Shown here: in pieces, positions 1 to 5,248 of the stretch | How positions within the stretch are numbered: the stretch's first letter is position 1 | Layout: the number at the start of each line of letters is the position of its first letter | Assembly (NCBI RefSeq): GCF_002311515.1 | Contig: NZ_DCAO01000088.1 | Span: forward strand, 26,742-31,989 | Source of the DNA: Thalassospira sp. UBA1131 | Lineage (GTDB): Bacteria; Pseudomonadota; Alphaproteobacteria; Rhodospirillales; Thalassospiraceae | Direction of reading: 5' to 3' | Length of the DNA: 5,248 nt | Notes under the pieces: model-generated | The model's database searches: none | What the model saw: only the letters and a program-made list of their open reading frames with translations | Told to the model about the DNA's origin: nothing | Translations under genes and position numbers: made by a program

Positions 1-48
1 GTGCCGTATCTGTATTCCGAACTGCGCGGAGGCAAGAAAAATGGCTGA
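1..48 (+). CDS. C-terminal end of an upstream sugar ABC transporter permease (GtsB/MalF-like), partial
   Basis: The first 15 codons of the window in frame 1 read VPYLYSELRGGKKNG and then stop at TGA (46-48). A short basic tail containing a PYLYxELRG-like segment is typical of the C-terminus of the first permease (MalF/GtsB type) of carbohydrate ABC importers. The reading frame runs off the left edge, so only the extreme end is present. Its stop overlaps the start of the next permease by 8 bp (41-48), the translational coupling expected for two permeases made in equal amounts. The identity rests on a very short tail plus gene order, so a different upstream gene is possible but less likely. Confidence 0.7.
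   Translation: MPYLYSELRGGKKNG
28..32 (+). promoter_or_regulatory. Shine-Dalgarno sequence of the second permease
   Basis: GGAGG lies 8 nt before the ATG at 41, inside the last codons of the upstream permease. It is a near-ideal ribosome binding site and supports the ATG at 41 as the true start despite the 8-bp overlap with the preceding gene. Confidence 0.75.
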
Positions 49-928
49 TATTCAGACCTATAGCCACGATGCAGGCTGGAAACATACTGTTCTGCGCGGG
101 TTGCTGTATCTTATTCTGATCCTGTTTGCGGTCTATTACCTTTTCCCGCTGATCGTAATGATTTCGACCTCGTTGAAGTCGCTTGACGAAATCCGTGAAG
201 GGTCGCTGATTTCGCTGCCGCGCGTGGTGACGTTTGATGCATGGAACTATGCATGGAACGAAGCCTGCGTTGGTGTCGAATGTACCGGGATCAAAATCTA
301 TTTCTGGAACTCGGTCAAAATGGCGATCCCCGCCGTTCTGATTTCGACCTTCCTTGGTGCGATCAACGGTTATGCGCTGACCAAGTGGCGGTTCAAGGGG
401 GCGAACATCGTCTTTGCCCTGCTGCTTTTTGGTTGCTTCATTCCGTTCCAGGTCGTTCTGCTGCCGATGTCACAGGTTCTTGGCAAGCTTGGTCTTGCCA
501 GCTCCACCCCGGGCCTTGTTCTGGTCCACGTCGTTTACGGCCTGTGCTTTACCACCCTGTTCTTCCGGAACTACTACGTTTCAATCCCGGACGAACTGGT
601 CAAGGCAGCCACCATTGACGGTGCCGGGTTCTTCACCATTTTCTGGCGCATTATTCTGCCGATCTCGACCCCGATCATCGTGGTTTCGGTCATCTGGCAG
701 TTCACCCAGATCTGGAACGACTTCCTGTTCGGTGCTTCGTTTGCTTCTGGCGCAAACGCACCGATGACCGTCGCACTCAACAATATCGTCAACACCACAA
801 CCGGCGTGAAACAGTACAACGTTGATATGGCAGCAGCCCTGCTGACCGGCCTTCCGACGTTGCTGGTTTATGTTCTCGCTGGCAAATACTTCGTCCGCGG
901 CCTGACCGCCGGCTCGGTGAAGGGATAA
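41..928 (+). CDS. gtsC: Carbohydrate ABC transporter permease, glucose/mannose GtsC type (MalG family)
   Basis: This is an inner-membrane permease of a binding-protein-dependent sugar importer, 295 aa, within the usual 270-300 aa of the MalG family. Hydrophobic segments suggest six helices at about residues 17-41, 88-113, 122-143, 156-175, 203-223 and 265-285. The cytoplasmic EAA loop that docks on the ATPase is visible at residues 185-207, with the core ATIDGAGFFTIFWRIILP. The first periplasmic loop carries two cysteines, C76 and C81, in ACVGVECTG followed by a WNSV segment. I recall this arrangement from GtsC-type glucose/mannose permeases, and it is the reason for the symbol. The gene overlaps the previous permease by 8 bp and ends 4 bp before the ATPase gene, so all are one operon. 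The exact substrate cannot be read from the sequence; other hexoses or oligosaccharides remain possible. Confidence 0.88.
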   Translation: MADIQTYSHDAGWKHTVLRGLLYLILILFAVYYLFPLIVMISTSLKSLDEIREGSLISLPRVVTFDAWNYAWNEACVGVECTGIKIYFWNSVKMAIPAVLISTFLGAINGYALTKWRFKGANIVFALLLFGCFIPFQVVLLPMSQVLGKLGLASSTPGLVLVHVVYGLCFTTLFFRNYYVSIPDELVKAATIDGAGFFTIFWRIILPISTPIIVVSVIWQFTQIWNDFLFGASFASGANAPMTVALNNIVNTTTGVKQYNVDMAAALLTGLPTLLVYVLAGKYFVRGLTAGSVKG

Positions 929-932
929 GCAA

Positions 933-2045
933 ATGGCATCACTCACCCTCGATAAAGTTCGCAAGGCTTTCGGCCCTGTCGAAGTTCTCAAGGAAATCAA
1001 TCTGGCGATTGACGATGGCGAGTTTCTCGTCCTTGTTGGTCCGTCCGGTTGCGGCAAATCGACCCTTCTGAACCTGATTGCAGGTCTGGAAACAGCCACC
1101 GACGGGGAAATCCGCATCGGGGATCGCGTTATCAACGACGTGCATCCCAAAGACCGTAACATCGCCATGGTGTTCCAGTCCTATGCGCTTTACCCGAACA
1201 TGACGGTGCGCAAGAACATCACCTTTGGCCTCGAAATTCGTGGCGTTTCCAATCAGGAACGTGACAAGGCCGTTGCCGATGTTGCCAAACTGCTTCAGAT
1301 CGAAGCACTTCTGGATCGCAAACCGTCCCAGCTTTCGGGTGGTCAGCGTCAACGTGTTGCCATGGGCCGCGCGCTTGTCCGTGATCCGGATATCTTCCTG
1401 TTTGACGAACCGCTTTCAAACCTTGATGCGAAACTGCGTGTCGACATGCGCACCGAGATCAAGAAGCTGCATCAGCGTCTTGGCTCGACCATCGTTTATG
1501 TCACCCATGATCAGATCGAAGCCATGACCCTGGCATCGCGCATCGCGGTGATGAAGGACGGTATCCTGCAGCAGTTCGATACGCCGCAGAACATCTATGA
1601 ACGCCCCAACAACATGTTTGTTGCCGGCTTCATCGGATCGCCGTCGATGAACTTCATTGATGCGACCCTGACCGAGGACAACGGCAAGCTGGCCTTGACC
1701 ATTCCGCGCGATGGCAACCCGATTGTCCTGCCGCTGTTTGAGGCGCCGGAAAGCTATCGTGGTTATATCGGCAAGGATGTCGTGTTTGGCATTCGCCCCG
1801 AAGCCCTGACCCACAAACGTACCGGGTCGGACGAACCGGGCAGCCAGTATGTCAATTTCGACAGCAAGGTCGAAGTAATCGAACCGACCGGTGCCGACAC
1901 GATGACCGTGATCGAAATCGCCGGTAAGGAAATCGTGGCGCGCGTCCGTCCGGACCGTCAACCGAAACCGGGCGAGAGCATGACGTTCTCGGCCGACATG
2001 TCTCAGATCAGTCTGTTTGACCCGGATACCGAGTTGCGGATCTGA
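933..2045 (+). CDS. gtsD: Sugar ABC transporter ATP-binding protein, MalK/UgpC/GtsD type
   Basis: This cytoplasmic ATPase energises sugar import by hydrolysing ATP on the permease dimer. The 370 aa match the family length (about 360-370). The nucleotide-binding domain fills residues 1-235: Walker A GPSGCGKST at 36-44, Q-loop Q82 in VFQSYALYP, ABC signature LSGGQ at 134-138, Walker B IFLFDE at 154-159, D-loop LSNLD at 161-165, and switch histidine H192 in YVTHDQ. The remainder (about 237-365) is the C-terminal regulatory region with TOBE/OB-like strands, including FGIRPEAL and the late VEVIEPTGADTMT segment; this identifies the CUT1 (MalK-like) group rather than the double-ATPase CUT2 group. 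All catalytic motifs are intact. It starts 4 bp after the permease stop, with AAGG about 9 nt upstream, and is followed directly by a terminator. The name GtsD depends on the adjacent GtsC-like permease; MalK, UgpC and MsmK-type proteins share these motifs. Confidence 0.92.
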   Translation: MASLTLDKVRKAFGPVEVLKEINLAIDDGEFLVLVGPSGCGKSTLLNLIAGLETATDGEIRIGDRVINDVHPKDRNIAMVFQSYALYPNMTVRKNITFGLEIRGVSNQERDKAVADVAKLLQIEALLDRKPSQLSGGQRQRVAMGRALVRDPDIFLFDEPLSNLDAKLRVDMRTEIKKLHQRLGSTIVYVTHDQIEAMTLASRIAVMKDGILQQFDTPQNIYERPNNMFVAGFIGSPSMNFIDATLTEDNGKLALTIPRDGNPIVLPLFEAPESYRGYIGKDVVFGIRPEALTHKRTGSDEPGSQYVNFDSKVEVIEPTGADTMTVIEIAGKEIVARVRPDRQPKPGESMTFSADMSQISLFDPDTELRI

Positions 2046-2051
2046 TCTGAT

Positions 2052-2091
2052 TGGCGGGTGGTTCTGGGGGCCACCCGCCATTCTTCTTTTT
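2052..2091 (+). terminator. Intrinsic terminator of the sugar ABC transporter operon
   Basis: A perfect 10-bp inverted repeat, TGGCGGGTGG (2052-2061) and CCACCCGCCA (2071-2080), encloses a 9-nt loop and is followed by the T-rich tract TTCTTCTTTTT (2081-2091). It begins 6 bp after the ATPase stop. The stem is very GC rich and should end transcription on the + strand. On the - strand the hairpin is followed by AATCAGATC with no T tract, so it is a one-way terminator. Confidence 0.9.
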
Positions 2092-2126
2092 GGGCCCCGC
2101 TCTGCCCGATACTGTGCCGAATGGCC

Positions 2127-3626
2127 CTAAACCCTGCGCGGCAGGGACACGATAACTTCCAGACCTTTTCCCGGCATATTGCGCAACTCGATGCGCCCGT
2201 CATGGGCATCAATCACGGTTTTAACGATTGAAAGCCCAAGGCCACTGCCCCCGGTGCTGCGCGCCCGCGATCCTTCAACGCGATAAAACGGCAGGAAGAC
2301 CTTATCCTGATGTTCGACCGGGATACCGGGACCTTCGTCCCGGATGGTGACCAGCACGGTATCTGCTGTGGCTTCGAGGCTGACATTGGCCCGATGGCCG
2401 TATTTCAGGGCATTTTCAATCAGGTTGGTAAAGGCACGCTTTAACGTACCCGGACGGCAAGACAACCGGATGCTGCGTTTGCCCTCAAAGGAATGGGCAT
2501 CATCATTGCCGCCGAACACCGTATGGACCGAACTGAACTGCAAGGGCTGTGGCCCGGCAAAGCTTACGGGGCGGCCAAGATCAGCGTAATCGTCACAAAT
2601 TGCTTCAAGCACGGAAATGAAATCAACGGTGCGTTCTTCTTCCTTGGCGATCCAGTCACCGAGGAAATCAAGCGCGTCATTGAGAAGACTGTCCATTTCA
2701 TCAAGATCGCGCAAAACGGTTTCGCGCAGTTCATCATTTTCAATGAACTCGGCGCGCAGTCTTAATCGCGTGCTGGGCGTGCGCAAATCGTGCGAAATCG
2801 CGGCCAGCATCCGGGTGCGATCCCCCAGCATCCTTGAAATACGTTCGCGCAAATCGTTATAGGCCGCGGCCATTGACCGCGCCTCGGTCGGTCCGCGTTC
2901 CTCGACCGGTGGGCCGCTGACATCATCGGCGTGATCAATGATCGCACGTGTCAGGCGCTTGAACGGGCCTGCCAACAAATCGGCAAGCCCGGCAAACACG
3001 ACAAGAACCGCGGCCACCCCCATCAGGAACATCAGAAACACCAGCGACGGCGATGAATAATTCGCCCACAGCTCGTTATGGTGCACCAGAATGCGTTTGC
3101 CTGACGGCATCATGATTTCCACCTGTGCCTCAAGCCCGAGACGCGCGATTTCACGCGACAATTCGGCAAAGAACAGGCTGGGATTTTCGGTGGCCTCGAT
3201 GGTGGCGCGCTGTTCGGCACTTAAACGACCGCGTTCGAAATGCACCTTGACCGAGGTCGGCCAACCGGTATTGGCCAGTCGGACCGGCATGGCGATATGC
3301 TGTGCGGGTCTGGAAAACAGCAACAAGGTCCCGACATCATCGGATGGCAGGATGCGCATTGTCATGCCATCGCGCGCGGCGATATCGATGATGTTTTCTT
3401 CAAATTCCGGGTTTTCTGCAATCCGTACCAGTTCGCGAATGGTAAAGCCCAGCGTATAGGCACGGCCAATGCGTTCGTCTCGCTCGATCACGTAATAGGA
3501 CGCCATGGCGCTAAGGGCTGCAATGATCAGCCCGCCCAGCATCATCAGAAGAAAGATACGCCCGCCCAGCGTGCGCGGCTTGTAGCGGCGCATATAGTTG
3601 CTGAAGTTTGCGAACATATCGGCCAT
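2127..3626 (-). CDS. Sensor histidine kinase, EnvZ-like, with periplasmic domain and HAMP
   Basis: This inner-membrane histidine kinase of 499 aa autophosphorylates and passes phosphate to the response regulator encoded just upstream. A first membrane helix spans about residues 23-46 and a second about 193-217, enclosing a periplasmic sensor region of roughly 145 residues that I do not recognise. A HAMP linker follows (about 218-270). The H-box is ISHDLRTPSTRLRLRAEFI with phosphoacceptor H279. The catalytic domain shows the N-box NLIENALKYG (401-410), G1 DEGPGIP (430-436), F-box FLPFYRVE (444-451) and G2 GGSGLGLSIV (459-468), all intact. Two details stand out: S285 where EnvZ has Leu (HDLRTPLTR), and a longer linker (about 354-388) before the N-box. 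The ATG at 3624-3626 lies 8 bp after the regulator's TAG stop; AGG overlapping that stop may serve as a weak ribosome binding site. The signal is unknown; the nearby sugar transporter makes a sugar-related or osmotic cue thinkable but unproven. Confidence 0.93.
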   Translation of the reverse strand: MADMFANFSNYMRRYKPRTLGGRIFLLMMLGGLIIAALSAMASYYVIERDERIGRAYTLGFTIRELVRIAENPEFEENIIDIAARDGMTMRILPSDDVGTLLLFSRPAQHIAMPVRLANTGWPTSVKVHFERGRLSAEQRATIEATENPSLFFAELSREIARLGLEAQVEIMMPSGKRILVHHNELWANYSSPSLVFLMFLMGVAAVLVVFAGLADLLAGPFKRLTRAIIDHADDVSGPPVEERGPTEARSMAAAYNDLRERISRMLGDRTRMLAAISHDLRTPSTRLRLRAEFIENDELRETVLRDLDEMDSLLNDALDFLGDWIAKEEERTVDFISVLEAICDDYADLGRPVSFAGPQPLQFSSVHTVFGGNDDAHSFEGKRSIRLSCRPGTLKRAFTNLIENALKYGHRANVSLEATADTVLVTIRDEGPGIPVEHQDKVFLPFYRVEGSRARSTGGSGLGLSIVKTVIDAHDGRIELRNMPGKGLEVIVSLPRRV

Positions 3627-3634
3627 GGGTCGGC

Positions 3635-4369
3635 CTAAATCATTTGGGTGTCGGCGCAGAACTGATAGCCGATGCCGCGCACTGTCTTGATCAGTTTCGG
3701 GTTCTTGGCGTCTTTTTCGATTTTGCGGCGCAGGCGACTGATCTGGATATCGATGCTGCGATCAAACGGAAGCGAGCTTTGCCCGCGCACAATATCGACA
3801 AGCTGTTCACGCGATAGCGCCCGCTTGTTGTTTTTGACCAATGCCAGAAGCAACGAAAACTCGCCCGTCGACAGATGCACAGCGACATTATCGGCATCGC
3901 GCAATTCACGTGATCCGATATCAAGCGTCCATTCGCCGAAAATGATCTTGTGCGCCGGGGCGACTTCGTTATCAGACGGCCCAACCGCACCTGTTTCAAA
4001 GCGCCGGAACACCGCACGGATACGGGCCAGCAATTCACGCGGATTAAACGGCTTGGTCAGGTAATCATCCGCACCAAGTTCAAGGCCAAGAATACGGTCG
4101 GTATCCTCGCCCACCGCGGTCAGCATGACAATCGGCACCTTGGAGGTCCGTCGAACGTCCCGGCACAGGGCAAAGCCGTCCTCGCCCGGCAACATGATAT
4201 CAAGAATCACCAGATCGATTTTCCAGTCACGCAGTGCGCGATGCATTTCATTGCCGTCGGACACGGTGGTAATGCGAAAACCGTGTTGCAACAGGAACTT
4301 CTTCAAAAGCTTCTGGATTTCCTGGTCGTCATCAACGACCAGAATATGTGGTTCACGTCGCGTCGTCAG
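3635..4369 (-). CDS. OmpR-family response regulator (receiver plus winged helix), probable CTG start
   Basis: This is a cytoplasmic transcription factor activated by phosphorylation from the adjacent kinase. From the CTG at 4367-4369 it is 244 aa, the usual OmpR length. The receiver domain has acidic D13 and D14 in ILVVDDD, phosphoacceptor D57 in LVILDIMLPGEDG, T84 in VMLTA, Y103, and K106 in YLTKPFNPRELLARIRAV; this last block is very close to OmpR. The winged-helix DNA-binding domain covers about 148-240 and includes LSTGEFSLLLALV, RSIDIQISRLRRKIE and the closing KTVRGIGYQF. No ATG, GTG or TTG lies in frame between the stop at 4391-4393 and the acidic pair. The first ordinary start, TTG at 4304-4306, would remove D13 and D14 and the first strand, so it cannot give a working receiver. 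The CTG has AGGGGAG 9 nt upstream. A rare ATA (4388-4390) or ATT (4343-4345) start, or a sequencing frameshift, are alternatives. The kinase follows after 8 bp in the same operon. Confidence 0.9.
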   Translation of the reverse strand: MTTRREPHILVVDDDQEIQKLLKKFLLQHGFRITTVSDGNEMHRALRDWKIDLVILDIMLPGEDGFALCRDVRRTSKVPIVMLTAVGEDTDRILGLELGADDYLTKPFNPRELLARIRAVFRRFETGAVGPSDNEVAPAHKIIFGEWTLDIGSRELRDADNVAVHLSTGEFSLLLALVKNNKRALSREQLVDIVRGQSSLPFDRSIDIQISRLRRKIEKDAKNPKLIKTVRGIGYQFCADTQMI

Positions 4370-4378
4370 TGTCCCGAA

Positions 4379-4385
4379 CTCCCCT
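4379..4385 (-). promoter_or_regulatory. Shine-Dalgarno sequence supporting the CTG start of the response regulator
   Basis: Read on the - strand, AGGGGAG sits 9 nt before the CTG codon at 4367-4369. It is the only strong purine-rich site near the 5' end of the reading frame and therefore decides in favour of that start. Confidence 0.6.
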
Positions 4386-4419
4386 GATATTCATCGGCCG
4401 TGTCCCCGACCGCGGCGGG

Positions 4420-4448
4420 AGTTTAGTCGATATCGCCACCGGTTTGAA
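4420..4448 (-). promoter_or_regulatory. Candidate sigma70-type promoter of the two-component operon
   Basis: On the - strand a possible -35 box TTCAAA (4443-4448) and -10 box TAAACT (4420-4425) are separated by exactly 17 bp. Each matches the consensus at 4 of 6 positions. The predicted leader would be about 45 nt before the CTG start. The -35 lies inside a small palindrome, CGGTT-TG-AACCG (4440-4451 on the + strand), which could be an operator but is short enough to arise by chance. The box matches are modest, so this is a candidate only. Confidence 0.3.
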
Positions 4449-4468
4449 CCGTTTTCCATCTGGCGTTT

Positions 4469-4499
4469 AAAAAGGAAAAAGCCGGGCAATGCCCGGCTT
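4469..4499 (-). terminator. Intrinsic terminator of the choice-of-anchor I gene
   Basis: A 9-bp inverted repeat, AAGCCGGGC (4479-4487) and GCCCGGCTT (4491-4499), has an AAT loop. On the - strand the hairpin runs into TTTTTCCTTTTT (complement of 4469-4480). It starts about 33 bp after the TAA stop of the gene at 4532 and lies just before the promoter region of the two-component operon, which it should insulate from read-through. On the + strand the hairpin is not followed by a useful T tract. Confidence 0.88.
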
Positions 4500-4531
4500 C
4501 CCCATATCCAACAATCAAGGTTGTAATCGGG

Positions 4532-5248
4532 TTACTTCAGGTCATAAACCTTGGTGCTACCAGATACTTCCGATGCCACCACCAGCATTGCATTGCCGGT
4601 CGGGCTGTTCTTGGCATCAATAAACTGCAGGCCTTCGGGGGCCAGTTCACCGGCGGTATCATTTTCCGGATTGCCAGAGAAACGACGATCACTGTGATAG
4701 GTGACGAATTGCGGGTTGGTCGGGTTGGTCAGGTCATAGACCATGAAGCCCCCCTGACGTTCCAGCCCGATAAAGGCATAGGGCGTGCCGTTGACATAGC
4801 CACTTGCAATGCCTTCTGGCTCCGGACCCTTGTCATCGGAGCGGTTGTCACGGCTGTAGTTTTCAGTATCAGAGGAATTGAAAACGTTGGGATAGTTCGC
4901 CGCCAATATCTGCTCAAACGCATCACCACTGTCAAAGACCATTTCACCGTCTGCATCCAGCACCGAGAACGACCGTGCGCCATAGCTATAGATGACATCG
5001 AAATCACCATCGCCATCGACGTCGCCCTGCGCGGTTGTGGTCTTCAAACGACCAAGATTTTCATCCTTTTGCAGGGTGCTTGCGGTTGGGAAGGCAACCG
5101 GATCAAGCGTCAGTTTGCCAACGCGGGTTTCCTCGCTGTAACCGTCATAGTCGCGTGAATCGCCTTCATTGGCGATCAGGACCCATTCCTTGCCATCAAT
5201 ATTGATCGCATCGATGGTGTCAGGCATGAACATGCCCATCACCGGCCA
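4532..5248 (-). CDS. Choice-of-anchor I family protein, C-terminal part, truncated by the window edge
   Basis: The visible 238 codons are open to the right edge of the window and begin WPVMGMFMPD, so the N-terminus and any signal peptide lie outside; a GTG at 5240-5242 is internal, not the start. The sequence resembles the beta-propeller-like choice-of-anchor I proteins, sometimes labelled alkaline phosphatase: MPDTIDAINIDGKEWVLIAN, then EGDSRDYDG, GDVDGDGDFDVIYSYGARSF (about 75-94 of the visible part), GPEPEGIASGYVNG, YAFIGLERQGGFMVYDL, and ending ASEVSGSTKVYDLK. The acidic DVDGDGDFD segment looks like a calcium-binding loop. The protein is strongly acidic and of extracytoplasmic type. It stops right at the end of the conserved domain, without a PEP-CTERM, LPXTG or other C-terminal anchor, which suggests a free secreted or periplasmic form. 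The biochemical function of the family is not established; enzyme labels should be treated with caution. Confidence 0.85.
   Translation of the reverse strand, partial: WPVMGMFMPDTIDAINIDGKEWVLIANEGDSRDYDGYSEETRVGKLTLDPVAFPTASTLQKDENLGRLKTTTAQGDVDGDGDFDVIYSYGARSFSVLDADGEMVFDSGDAFEQILAANYPNVFNSSDTENYSRDNRSDDKGPEPEGIASGYVNGTPYAFIGLERQGGFMVYDLTNPTNPQFVTYHSDRRFSGNPENDTAGELAPEGLQFIDAKNSPTGNAMLVVASEVSGSTKVYDLK

Noticed and set aside
574..1168. Long open frames on the - strand opposite the permease and ATPase genes, up to 195 codons
   Set aside because: They lie wholly opposite genes with clear motifs, show no recognisable domain, and are the usual by-product of GC-biased codon use.
1416..2081. A 221-codon - strand frame opposite the end of the ATPase gene
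   Set aside because: It runs through the terminator hairpin and opposite conserved ATPase sequence; its histidine- and arginine-rich composition is typical of an antisense shadow.
3950..4526. Open frames on the + strand (133-145 codons) across the regulator gene and the intergenic region
   Set aside because: They are opposite the conserved receiver domain, have no matching domain and no convincing start signals.
4394..4531. Intergenic region inspected for a small RNA, riboswitch or attachment site
   Set aside because: Apart from the terminator and a modest promoter candidate I see no further paired structure, repeat or tRNA-like segment.
4710..4735. Short direct repeat of a GGTTGGTC-like unit in the choice-of-anchor I gene
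   Set aside because: It simply encodes the TNPTNP residues of the protein and has only two copies; there is no sign of a regulatory or mobile repeat.

Overview
The window looks like ordinary chromosomal DNA from a Gram-negative bacterium of moderately high GC, most likely an alphaproteobacterium. The sugar ABC transporter proteins, the OmpR/EnvZ-like regulator pair and the codon use (many GCC, CTG, CGC, ATC and GAA codons) would suit a marine Rhodospirillales member such as Thalassospira. That placement is an inference from protein style, not a database result. I see no rRNA, tRNA, CRISPR array, insertion sequence, phage gene or origin.

Layout. Positions 1-2045 (+ strand) hold the end of a carbohydrate ABC importer operon: the last codons of one permease, a complete second permease of the glucose/mannose GtsC type, and a complete MalK/UgpC/GtsD-type ATPase. 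The genes overlap by 8 bp or are 4 bp apart, and the operon closes with a strong intrinsic terminator at 2052-2091. The substrate-binding protein and most of the first permease lie upstream of the window.

Positions 2127-4369 (- strand) hold a two-component pair in the order response regulator then sensor kinase, 8 bp apart and convergent with the ABC operon. The regulator is a full OmpR-type protein only if it starts at a CTG codon (4367-4369). No ATG, GTG or TTG is available in frame before the phosphorylation-site acidic residues, and a strong Shine-Dalgarno sequence sits 9 nt upstream of that CTG.

Positions 4532-5248 (- strand) hold the C-terminal part of a secreted-type protein of the choice-of-anchor I family, cut by the window edge and followed by its own intrinsic terminator at 4469-4499.

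How they fit together. The permeases and ATPase would form one inner-membrane importer for a hexose or related sugar. The two-component system may sense an envelope signal. A link to sugar uptake is possible, since Pseudomonas gts transport genes lie near a two-component system, but only adjacency supports it here. I found no convincing undescribed system; the most useful anomaly is the non-canonical start of the response regulator.
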